DNA of 35,752 bases from Bacteroidota bacterium (GTDB lineage Bacteria; Bacteroidota; Bacteroidia; Chitinophagales; LD1). Of this stretch, positions 16,817-23,769 are shown one piece after another; the first letter of the stretch is position 1; each line of letters opens with the position of its first letter. The stretch lies in contig CANGXE010000001.1 in the NCBI GenBank assembly GCA_947457525.1, positions 1 through 35,752 on the forward strand, written 5' to 3'. The position numbers were made by a program, and so were the translations under genes. A model generated the notes under the pieces. That model was not told the origin of the DNA. It saw only the letters and a list, made by a program, of their open reading frames with translations, and made no database searches.

Positions 16817-17548
16817 TCATTTTTTATAGGAACTAAAGAAACTATTCCACTGAATTGTCAATACTCCAAAAATACCTTCCTTAATTATGTTCCTGCTCAT
16901 TTTTGAAACGCCCTCTACTCGCTCGGTGAAAATGATGGGTACTTCAACAAAACTAAATCCTAGTCTTTTAGCAGCAAATTTCATTTCAATTTGAAAAGCA
17001 TAGCCAATAAATCTGATTTTATCTAAATCTATCGCTTCAAGCACTTTTCTTTTATAACAGATAAAACCGGCTGTTGGATCTTTGATACCTATCCAAGTAA
17101 CGAGGTTGACATAAATGGATGCTGATTTAGATAATCGGATACGATCTTTCGGCCAGTTGACAAAACCACCACCCGGAACATAGCGAGAGCCTATCGCTAC
17201 ATCATAGTTTTGCTTAGCACATGCACCATGCAGGCGAATAAGGTCTTCCGGATTATGGCTAAAATCGCAATCCATTTCAAAAATGTATTGATAGTTGCGT
17301 TCTAATGCCCATTTGAAACCGGTGATGTACGCAGTGCCTAATCCCAATTTACCTTGACGTTCAATCAAAAACAACCGTCCGAGAAATTCGCTTTGCAACT
17401 CTCTCACCTTTGCACCGGTGCCATCGGGAGAACCATCGTCTATTATGAGCAAATGAAATGAATGCGACAAGTCAAACACTTTTCGCACCATTTTTTCAAT
17501 GTTGCCCAACTCGTTGAAAGTAGGTATTATGACTATGCTATCGCTCAA
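16817..17548 (-). CDS. Polyprenol-phosphate mannosyltransferase-like glycosyltransferase (GT2)
   Basis: 243 residues of the dolichol-phosphate-mannose synthase type: transfers a sugar from a nucleotide sugar to a lipid phosphate carrier at the cytosolic face of the membrane. Visible motifs are IIPTFNELGNIEKMV at the start, IIDDGSPDGTG (Asp37, Asp38), EMDCDFSHNP (Asp93, Asp95, metal and nucleotide binding), GSRYVPGGG and DPTAGFICYKRKVL. There is no C-terminal membrane domain, as in the soluble DPM1-like forms. The sugar could be mannose or another hexose. Such enzymes supply activated sugars for surface glycans or protein O-glycosylation, which is common in Bacteroidota. Confidence 0.92.
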   Translation of the reverse strand: MSDSIVIIPTFNELGNIEKMVRKVFDLSHSFHLLIIDDGSPDGTGAKVRELQSEFLGRLFLIERQGKLGLGTAYITGFKWALERNYQYIFEMDCDFSHNPEDLIRLHGACAKQNYDVAIGSRYVPGGGFVNWPKDRIRLSKSASIYVNLVTWIGIKDPTAGFICYKRKVLEAIDLDKIRFIGYAFQIEMKFAAKRLGFSFVEVPIIFTERVEGVSKMSRNIIKEGIFGVLTIQWNSFFSSYKK

Positions 17549-17583
17549 ACCTATGTTTGTTTATTGTAAAAATTTAGGTGTAA

Positions 17584-17591
17584 CAAATGTA
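17584..17591 (-). promoter_or_regulatory. Candidate -7 box for the glycosyltransferase gene
   Basis: TACATTTG on the minus strand fits TAnnTTTG exactly, 36 bp before the ATG at 17548. A TTG upstream box is not evident. Confidence 0.4.
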
Positions 17592-17633
17592 AAAGTTGAA
17601 TTCACTTTAGGAAATGAATTTGGCTTTTTTTCA

Positions 17634-18428
17634 CTACTTCAAGCTTTCTTTTATCTCTTTTAGCTTTTGCTTGGTGTGTTGAGCGAAGTCACCTTCCATC
17701 ATCCAACGGTAGTAACCTTGGTCGGTTTTAAGTACATCATCAACTCTGCGTCCTTTATGTTTTCCAAAATTAAATGTTGCTTTCCCGTTGACATACATAA
17801 ATCGTCTACCACTATCAATAAATATTTCATCATTCGACAATTGGTGCAGTTGGTCTACATCGTTGCTCAACTCGTCATATTTTCGTATTTGAGCTAACAG
17901 AACTTCGTAAGTAGCCAAAGTATCGGCCTCTGCACTATGAGCATTCACCAGCGTTTTGTCACAATAAAATTGATAAGCTGCCTCTAACGTACGTTTTTCA
18001 AAATGCGTGTAAATGCGATGCACATCTACCAAAGCACGATTTTCTATACTAAAACTCAAGCCTACACGGATAAACTCTTCCAACAACATCGGCACATCAA
18101 AACGATTGGAATTAAACCCCGCAAGGTCGCATGGGTTGAGGAAATCAAAAATCTCTTGTGCCAATTGCGCAAATGTGGGCGCAAGAGCAATATCCTCATC
18201 ATAGATGCCATGCACCAATGATGCTTCAACAGGTATGGGAATGGTTGGATTAATGCGATGTGTCAATAAAGTAGTAGTGCCGTCCACATTAGCGCGCAGA
18301 ATACTAATCTCTACAACTCTATCTTTCACAAAATCAACTCCTGTTGACTCTATATCAAAAAAGGCTAAAGGACGTTTGAGGTTTAACTTCAACGAAGCAG
18401 CATCAAATAGGTTTGGTTGTTGGTTCAC
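17634..18428 (-). CDS. DnaQ-like 3'-5' exonuclease (DEDDh family)
   Basis: 264 residues. Exonuclease motifs: FFDIESTG (Asp25, Glu27), GFNSNRFDVPML (Asp111) and NAHSAEADT (His164, Asp169), a complete DEDDh set. A C-terminal module (about 210-264; FNFGKHKGRRVDDVL, GYYRWMMEGDF) resembles the tail of exodeoxyribonuclease X-like proteins. It could proofread for a DNA polymerase or act in repair; the main replicative epsilon function is not certain. The start is GTG at 18428: in frame, only an ATA codon separates it from a TAA, which is the stop of mpl. The two genes are therefore very tightly coupled, with a 3 bp gap. Confidence 0.9.
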   Translation of the reverse strand: MNQQPNLFDAASLKLNLKRPLAFFDIESTGVDFVKDRVVEISILRANVDGTTTLLTHRINPTIPIPVEASLVHGIYDEDIALAPTFAQLAQEIFDFLNPCDLAGFNSNRFDVPMLLEEFIRVGLSFSIENRALVDVHRIYTHFEKRTLEAAYQFYCDKTLVNAHSAEADTLATYEVLLAQIRKYDELSNDVDQLHQLSNDEIFIDSGRRFMYVNGKATFNFGKHKGRRVDDVLKTDQGYYRWMMEGDFAQHTKQKLKEIKESLK

Positions 18429-18431
18429 TAT

Positions 18432-19793
18432 TTATTGATTTAAAATTTGAGTAGTTAATTCATCTAAATTTAGTCCTGAAAAATTGCCGGATGTCATTAG
18501 CAAAAGATTTTTGCCGGACCACGATTGGTTAATCAGAAAACTCTTCAACACTTCTCTGTCCGTTATCACTTTCAGCTTATCATTATCAAATGCCTCACGC
18601 ACCAAAGTTTCGTCAAACAAGTCCATATTTTTGTGGGCAAATGTCTCCTTATCTAAAAAAACAACCGGAGTATCCGCCTGATTCATTGATCCGGCATATT
18701 GATTTAAAAATTCTTTATTTAGACTACTAAAAGTATGTAACTCCATCACAGCTATAAGATGTTGCTGAGCGAATTGTTGCTTCATTGCTTTGGTTGTAGC
18801 TGCTAATTTTGAAGGCGAATGGGCAAAGTCTTTATAAATGGTGGTTTGCTCGTTTTTGCCTTGCAACTGCAAGCGATTGGCCGCTCCTTCAAAAGTAGCA
18901 ATGGCTCGGTAAAAATCTTCATCAAAAACACCAATTTCATTGCAGATATATTTTGCTCCTGAAATGTTTTGCAAATTGTGTTGTCCAAAAACAAGAATAC
19001 CAATTTCTCCGAAATCGGTCATTAAGTATGTTTTGTTATTCTTGACTACATGCGGGTGAGTATCGTAAGGACGAGTGCGCACTTTAGCATCAAATGCATT
19101 AAATATCCGCTTTAACTCTTCGTCCTCCTTGTACCAGGTCAAAAAACCCCACTCTTCTACACTGTAGGCAAACTTGCGAAACTGCTCCACGTAACCTTCA
19201 TACTCCGGAAAAACATTGATATGATCCCAAGCGATGCCGGAAATCAATGCTGCATTGGGTTTATAGAACAGAAACTTCGATTCGCGATTAATCGGAGAAG
19301 CTAAATACTCATCACCCTCCAGAATAATGATTGGTGCATTTTCGGTGATTTTCACACTAGTGTCAAACCCTTTCACCTTCGCTCCTACTAGATAATCAAA
19401 ATCATAACCGGTTCCTTTAAGTACATGCATGACCATGGATGTAATCGTAGTTTTGCCATGGCTGCCCGCTATGACTACACGTTGTTTATTTTTAGAAACT
19501 TCATAAATGTACTCCGGGAAAGAGTAAATCTTAATACCTAACTCTTGTGCTTTTAACAACTCTGGATTATTCTCACGAGCGTGCATTCCTAGTATTACTG
19601 CATCTAAATCTTCAGTAATATTATTTGCATCAAATCCAATAGTAGCAGGCATTATACCTTCATTGGAAAGGTTGGTTTTTGCGGGATCTACAATTTTATC
19701 GTCAGAACCAGTAACTTGATGGCCTTTTCGCTTTAGTGCAATCGCTAAATTGTGCATAACAGCACCACCAATAGCTATAAAATGTATTTTCAT
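18432..19793 (-). CDS. mpl: UDP-N-acetylmuramate:L-Ala-gamma-D-Glu-meso-Dap ligase
   Basis: Attaches a recovered murein tripeptide to UDP-MurNAc in peptidoglycan recycling. 453 residues with the three Mur-ligase domains: an N-terminal UDP-binding Rossmann domain (HFIAIGGAVMHNLAIAL, lacking the canonical G-x-G-x-x-G of MurC), the ATP-binding GSHGKTTITSM (110-120), the central ILEGDEY and AWDHINVFP segments, and the C-terminal DFAHSPSK loop, which distinguishes Mpl from MurC. Recycling needs meso-diaminopimelate peptides, so the cell wall is probably Dap-type. The exonuclease gene follows 3 bp downstream. It is divergent from the small lipoprotein/ytxJ unit. Confidence 0.94.
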   Translation of the reverse strand: MKIHFIAIGGAVMHNLAIALKRKGHQVTGSDDKIVDPAKTNLSNEGIMPATIGFDANNITEDLDAVILGMHARENNPELLKAQELGIKIYSFPEYIYEVSKNKQRVVIAGSHGKTTITSMVMHVLKGTGYDFDYLVGAKVKGFDTSVKITENAPIIILEGDEYLASPINRESKFLFYKPNAALISGIAWDHINVFPEYEGYVEQFRKFAYSVEEWGFLTWYKEDEELKRIFNAFDAKVRTRPYDTHPHVVKNNKTYLMTDFGEIGILVFGQHNLQNISGAKYICNEIGVFDEDFYRAIATFEGAANRLQLQGKNEQTTIYKDFAHSPSKLAATTKAMKQQFAQQHLIAVMELHTFSSLNKEFLNQYAGSMNQADTPVVFLDKETFAHKNMDLFDETLVREAFDNDKLKVITDREVLKSFLINQSWSGKNLLLMTSGNFSGLNLDELTTQILNQ

Positions 19794-19803
19794 TCAAGTT
19801 CTT

Positions 19804-19811
19804 TATATTTG
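19804..19811 (+). promoter_or_regulatory. -7 promoter box for the mini-lipoprotein/ytxJ transcript
   Basis: TATATTTG fits TAnnTTTG exactly. It lies 52 bp before the ATG at 19864; the upstream box would fall at the start of mpl and no TTG is evident there. Confidence 0.5.
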
Positions 19812-19815
19812 CGCA

Positions 19816-19845
19816 CAAAATATTTGATTTACATTCACGTTCAAA
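19816..19845 (-). promoter_or_regulatory. mpl: Candidate promoter of mpl
   Basis: On the minus strand TTTG (19845-19842) is followed after 19 bases by TATTTTG (19822-19816), one T short of TAnnTTTG. Transcription would begin near 19810, 17 bases before the ATG. It overlaps the leader of the divergent lipoprotein gene. Confidence 0.45.
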
Positions 19846-19851
19846 TGTAAA
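19828..19851. repeat. Inverted repeat in the mpl / lipoprotein divergent region
   Basis: TTTACATT (19828-19835) and AATGTAAA (19844-19851) form a perfect 8-bp inverted repeat with an 8-base spacer. It includes the upstream box proposed for mpl, so it could be an operator; AT-richness makes chance possible. Confidence 0.3.
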
Positions 19852-19863
19852 AAACTAACAATT

Positions 19864-19995
19864 ATGAAGACCATGAAAAATTTAGTGCTTGCTGTTATTG
19901 TATTCGGATTTGTTGCAGCTACTTCTTCTTGCAACAAACATACTTGCCCAACATACTCTAAAACTAACGAAACCGTTCAGACTGACCGAGTTTAA
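19864..19995 (+). CDS. 43-residue lipoprotein
   Basis: A very small gene: ATG at 19864, stop TAA at 19993-19995. The peptide starts MKTMKNLVLAVIVFGFVAAT and has a lipoprotein signal peptide ending TSSC (Cys23), leaving a mature peptide of only 21 residues, polar, with one further cysteine (CNKHTCPTYSK). It is preceded by a good TAnnTTTG box and followed after 12 bp by ytxJ, so both are probably on one transcript. A standalone lipid-anchored peptide of unknown role. The hydrophobic core, lipobox and promoter make it unlikely to be a chance frame. Confidence 0.7.
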   Translation: MKTMKNLVLAVIVFGFVAATSSCNKHTCPTYSKTNETVQTDRV

Positions 19996-20007
19996 TTACT
20001 CGAACCA

Positions 20008-20343
20008 ATGAATTGGAAAAATTTAGTAGAAGTCGAAGAACTCGACCGGTTAATTATTTTATCTAATACAACTCCCGTTCTATTATTTAAGCATAGTACG
20101 AGGTGCAGTGTTAGTCTTATGGCTAAACGCTCCTTGGAATCTGAATGGAATTTTTCCGCAGAACAAATTGTACCTTATTATTTAGACCTAATTACCTATA
20201 GGTCAATCTCTAACCGCATAAGTGAAGTTTTCAATGTAACTCATGAATCTCCCCAAGCTATTTTGCTAAAAAATGGTAAAGTCCTTTACCATACTTCACA
20301 CAGCGAAATCAGTGCAGAAGACATAGGTAATCACTTAAATTAA
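20008..20343 (+). CDS. ytxJ: YtxJ/BrxC-like monothiol bacilliredoxin
   Basis: 111 residues of the bacillithiol system redox-active protein YtxJ family, a thioredoxin-fold protein of the cytosol. The diagnostic FKHSTRCSVSLMAKRSLE stretch carries a single active-site cysteine (Cys33) in TRCS, and a later SPQAILLKNGKV loop holds the cis-proline. Known members remove bacillithiol from mixed disulfides on proteins. Its presence implies that the host makes bacillithiol; the biosynthesis genes (bshA, bshB, bshC) are not in the window. The 43-residue lipoprotein gene lies 12 bp upstream. Confidence 0.88.
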   Translation: MNWKNLVEVEELDRLIILSNTTPVLLFKHSTRCSVSLMAKRSLESEWNFSAEQIVPYYLDLITYRSISNRISEVFNVTHESPQAILLKNGKVLYHTSHSEISAEDIGNHLN

Positions 20344-20413
20344 ACTCACTAATTCTATTTTCGTCTCCACATTTTTGGACATAGTGCGAAACTTATTTCG
20401 ACCGTTGTTAGGT

Positions 20414-20433
20414 AAATCTAAAAAAAAAGATTT
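20414..20433. repeat. Inverted repeat upstream of the glutamate dehydrogenase gene
   Basis: AAATCT and AGATTT flank a run of eight A. It is followed by TCAATTTG (20433-20440), one base off TAnnTTTG, so it may be part of the control region of the dehydrogenase. The short AT-rich arms limit confidence. Confidence 0.25.
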
Positions 20434-20482
20434 CAATTTGTTGAACATAACAACCCACATATTTTTTAACTAAATCATTTTT

Positions 20483-21919
20483 ATGGCTGACAAAAACGGC
20501 AAACTCAATCTTAAAAACCTTACTTTTTCAGACAGTGTTTCTTACTACTTTGACAAGGCAGCACCTTTTACTGATTCTCCGCAAGGGCTACTAGATCAAA
20601 TCAAAGCTTGCAACAGTATTTACAAAATGAATTTCCCCGTAAAATACGGCAATCAAGTAAAAGTAATTGAAGCTTATCGCGTACAGCACTCTCATCATCG
20701 TTTACCTACCAAAGGCGGCATTCGTTATTCACTTCACGTAGATCAAGATGAAGTGATGGCACTGGCAGCTTTGATGACTTACAAATGTGCTTTGGTTGAT
20801 GTGCCCTTTGGTGGTGCTAAAGGCGGCATTAAAATTTCACCAAGAAACACATCCCCAGAAATTTTAGAAAACATTACTAGACGCTACACAAGTGAACTAG
20901 TGAAGAAGAATTTCATCGGTCCCGGTATAGACGTTCCTGCTCCTGACTACGGTACAGGTGAGCGCGAAATGGCTTGGATTGTAGATACATACATGACCCT
21001 ACGTCCTGGGGAGATTGATGGCTACGCCTGTGTGACCGGAAAACCAGTTTCGCAAAACGGTATTAAAGGAAGAACGGAAGCAACAGGTCGCGGTGTTGTT
21101 TATTCTTTGAATGAAGTTTGCTCATATAAAGATGATATGCAACAACTTGGTTTAGAGGTAGGATTAGACGGAAAGCGCGTAATTATTCAAGGGTTGGGTA
21201 ACGTAGGTTATCACACCGGAAGAATTATTCAAGAATATGGCGCTGTGGTTATAGCTGTTGCTGAAAGCGATGGAGCAATTTATAACGAAAAAGGAATAGA
21301 CGTAGAGGCTTTGCACAAATACCGTATAGAGAAGAAATCCGTAAAAGGATTTCCGGGTGGAAAATATATTGCCGACTCAATTTCGGCACTAGAATTAGAG
21401 TGTGATATTCTTATTCCGGCTGCACTTGAGCGTCAAATCACTGAAGTCAATGCACCACGTATCAAAGCTAAAATTATCGCTGAAGCTGCAAATGGACCTA
21501 TTACTCCGGGTGCAGAAAAAATATTATTGAAAAAGGGTACAATGATTATACCCGATATCTATATTAATGCAGGAGGAGTAACTGTTTCGTATTTTGAGTG
21601 GTTAAAGAACTTATCACACGTTCGTTTTGGTCGTATGCAAAAACGCTACGAAGAGAAACACCAATCCAACTTCATCAAACTCGTTGAAGATTTAACTGGA
21701 AAATCGGTTCCTAAATCTAGAATTGATAGCCTAATTCACGGTGCAGACGAAATTGACTTAGTCAACTCCGGCCTCGAAGACACGATGATTAATGCCTACC
21801 GAGACATCCGCGAATTTAAAAAACGCAAACGCAACGTCACAGATTTACGCACTGCAGCTTTTGCTGTTTCCATCAACAAAATCCGCGATAGTTACTATAC
21901 GATGGGTATTTTCCCTTAG
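20483..21919 (+). CDS. gdhA: Glutamate dehydrogenase, animal-like form
   Basis: Interconverts glutamate and 2-oxoglutarate plus ammonium. 478 residues: the substrate domain has KGGIRYS (Lys77) and VPFGGAKGGIK (Lys113) and the catalytic PAPDYGTGE (Asp155); the coenzyme domain has GLGNVGYHTG (237-246) and AVAESDGAIYN, where Glu261-Ser262 end the second strand. From about 376 to 478 the protein closely follows vertebrate GLUD1 (NLSHVRFGRMQKRYE, HGADEIDLVNSGLEDTM, LRTAAF), including a segment in the place of the animal antenna that is about 10 residues shorter. Cofactor preference (NAD, NADP or both) cannot be read with certainty. It is a single-gene unit with a strong terminator. Confidence 0.95.
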   Translation: MADKNGKLNLKNLTFSDSVSYYFDKAAPFTDSPQGLLDQIKACNSIYKMNFPVKYGNQVKVIEAYRVQHSHHRLPTKGGIRYSLHVDQDEVMALAALMTYKCALVDVPFGGAKGGIKISPRNTSPEILENITRRYTSELVKKNFIGPGIDVPAPDYGTGEREMAWIVDTYMTLRPGEIDGYACVTGKPVSQNGIKGRTEATGRGVVYSLNEVCSYKDDMQQLGLEVGLDGKRVIIQGLGNVGYHTGRIIQEYGAVVIAVAESDGAIYNEKGIDVEALHKYRIEKKSVKGFPGGKYIADSISALELECDILIPAALERQITEVNAPRIKAKIIAEAANGPITPGAEKILLKKGTMIIPDIYINAGGVTVSYFEWLKNLSHVRFGRMQKRYEEKHQSNFIKLVEDLTGKSVPKSRIDSLIHGADEIDLVNSGLEDTMINAYRDIREFKKRKRNVTDLRTAAFAVSINKIRDSYYTMGIFP

Positions 21920-21944
21920 TAGATTTTAGTATCCAACATTCTCC

Positions 21945-21975
21945 AAAGCCATTCCCATCTCGGAATGGCTTTTTT
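21945..21975 (+). terminator. Rho-independent terminator of the glutamate dehydrogenase gene
   Basis: AAGCCATTCC (21946-21955) and GGAATGGCTT (21962-21971) pair perfectly around a six-base loop and are followed by T residues. Confidence 0.93.
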
Positions 21976-22027
21976 ATATCACACAATAACAAATTTATAA
22001 TCACGTTTACAACTCCAAAATAAAATT

Positions 22028-22234
22028 ATGAAAACATTAATAATGCTATTTTCTGCCTCATTTCTAATTCTCAACTCTAGCTGTAGCAAATGTGACGATT
22101 GTTTTGACCAGCAGCTATATAATCAATACAAAAACTCTTTTTGCACTGCAGATTGTCCGGGTGTGACAGCTTGCAACGGCAAAACATATTGTAACGAATG
22201 CGAGGCCAAGAGAAATGGCTACAGATTAAAGTAA
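22028..22234 (+). CDS. Mini-lipoprotein with Kazal-like cysteine pattern
   Basis: 68 residues. Lipoprotein signal peptide ending NSSC (Cys19), then eight more cysteines. The tail FCTADCPGVTACNGKTYC followed by NECEAKRNGY resembles the core of Kazal serine-protease inhibitor domains (CP..V.ACNGKTY.N.C.A), but the segment between the Pro and the Cys-Asn-Gly core is shorter than usual and the C-terminal cysteines are missing. It could be a surface-anchored protease inhibitor or only a disulfide-rich relic of that fold. It lies alone after the gdhA terminator and converges on the histidine kinase gene with 1 bp between stops. Confidence 0.7.
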   Translation: MKTLIMLFSASFLILNSSCSKCDDCFDQQLYNQYKNSFCTADCPGVTACNGKTYCNECEAKRNGYRLK

Positions 22235-22235
22235 A

Positions 22236-23747
22236 TTAAACACTCGGCAACGAAATTCTGAAGGTAGTACCTTTGCCAATTTCCGATTGTTTAACTACAA
22301 TCTTCCCTTGATGATACTCTTCAACGATACGTTTTGTCAAGGATAATCCAAGCCCCCACCCCCTGCGCTTGGTAGAGTAGCCCGGTTCAAAGATAGTAAC
22401 AAACTTTCCTTTAGGGATACCTTTTCCGGTGTCTGATATATCAATGATTACACCGCTAGAATCGGCAGTTGCCTCTACATCAATTTCTCCTTCTCCATCC
22501 ATGGCGTCAAGCGCATTTTTCAATAGATTTTCCAATACCCAATCAAACAATTGTTGATTGATTTGAAACACCAAACCATCTGCGCAGTAAAGACGCATTT
22601 TTACTTTGTTGCTACTTCGTTTTTGCATGTAGTCAATATTTCGCTCCAATACTTCTTTCACGCTATGAGAAGTTAACTTCGGTACAGAACCAATTTTCGA
22701 AAACCGATCGGCTACCAATGAAAGTCGCTCTACATCGTGTTGCAATTCATTTAAAATGTGTTCATTGCCGCTCAAACATTCGGTGTCGCGCATGTACTCA
22801 ATCCATCCTTCAATAGAGGAAATGGGAGTTCCCAATTGATGTGCGGTTTCTTTGGCCATGCCTACCCAAACTAAGTTTTGTTCCGCTCTTCTTGCATTAC
22901 TGAATGCTAAATAAGAAATCAACAAAAACGCAGAAAAAATGGCTAACTGCACATAAGGAAAAAGTCGAAGTTGTTGCAATGTTTCGGAGTCATTGTAATA
23001 AATATAGCGCTTAACGCCCTCCCCCAAATCTACTACAATAGGTTCATGTGAAGATTGCATTTCCTTAATCAATTTCAACGCTCCATCAGTACTTCTAATA
23101 GCCGCTGAATCTACATTGCCGAAATCCAATACATTCATGTTCTCATCGGTTAATATAACCGGTGCACTCACAGAGTTAAGAACAACTTCACTAATAAAAG
23201 TCTCTAGTAAGTCACTTAGTGTTTGCTTTAGCTTACTGAATAGATTGGAATCTTTATAATAAATGAAATTTATACTTTGTCCGTAGTTAACCAATATAGG
23301 CTCGTACATAGAAAAATCATCACTAATTGACTTGGGTAAATCTGCGATATTGGTAATGCCTTTGGCTAATTCTATATTTCTAACACCCAAAATATTTCCG
23401 GCATCATCGGCAAGAATAGCAGGGATACCTGTGTTGGATGTAATAATTTCATTGAAAAAAGTCAGTAAATCATTGTCATTTAACGTAAGAACAAATTTGG
23501 TAGATTGGGCATAGATATTGACTTTCCTTCGTTCATCTTCGGCAAGCTTAGTAAACAACTCTTTAGTGTAACGCACCAATCGGGCTTTACGTCCAATAGC
23601 CTCTGCCCATAATCTTGCTTTATATTTTTCCTCAGTAGCAAGTTTATTTGCTAATTGATTTGTATATACCACCGTAGCCACACCAATCACTAAAGCGATG
23701 ATGAGCAAGACTAATTTAAAGTTTGATTTACGTGCGTATATATCCAT
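22236..23747 (-). CDS. Membrane sensor histidine kinase
   Basis: 503 residues: membrane helix (about 10-30), a periplasmic sensor region (about 31-265), second helix (about 266-284), then a dimerisation/phosphoacceptor helix WVGMAKETAHQLGTPISS (His303) and an HATPase domain with N-box LENLLKNALDAM (407-411 area), G1 DTGKGIP (439-445) and G2 GWGLGLSL (463-470). All catalytic elements are intact. The sensor region holds two similar halves (about 94-175 and 182-265; PAILADDAGNIL / PVILTDENMNVL, YEPILVNYG / HEPIVVDLG, FIYYKDS / YIYYNDS). No response regulator gene is nearby, so its partner is elsewhere. It lies 22 bp downstream of the AsmA-like gene and is probably co-transcribed. Confidence 0.95.
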   Translation of the reverse strand: MDIYARKSNFKLVLLIIALVIGVATVVYTNQLANKLATEEKYKARLWAEAIGRKARLVRYTKELFTKLAEDERRKVNIYAQSTKFVLTLNDNDLLTFFNEIITSNTGIPAILADDAGNILGVRNIELAKGITNIADLPKSISDDFSMYEPILVNYGQSINFIYYKDSNLFSKLKQTLSDLLETFISEVVLNSVSAPVILTDENMNVLDFGNVDSAAIRSTDGALKLIKEMQSSHEPIVVDLGEGVKRYIYYNDSETLQQLRLFPYVQLAIFSAFLLISYLAFSNARRAEQNLVWVGMAKETAHQLGTPISSIEGWIEYMRDTECLSGNEHILNELQHDVERLSLVADRFSKIGSVPKLTSHSVKEVLERNIDYMQKRSSNKVKMRLYCADGLVFQINQQLFDWVLENLLKNALDAMDGEGEIDVEATADSSGVIIDISDTGKGIPKGKFVTIFEPGYSTKRRGWGLGLSLTKRIVEEYHQGKIVVKQSEIGKGTTFRISLPSV

Positions 23748-23769
23748 CGACTAGGTAAATATAATCAAC

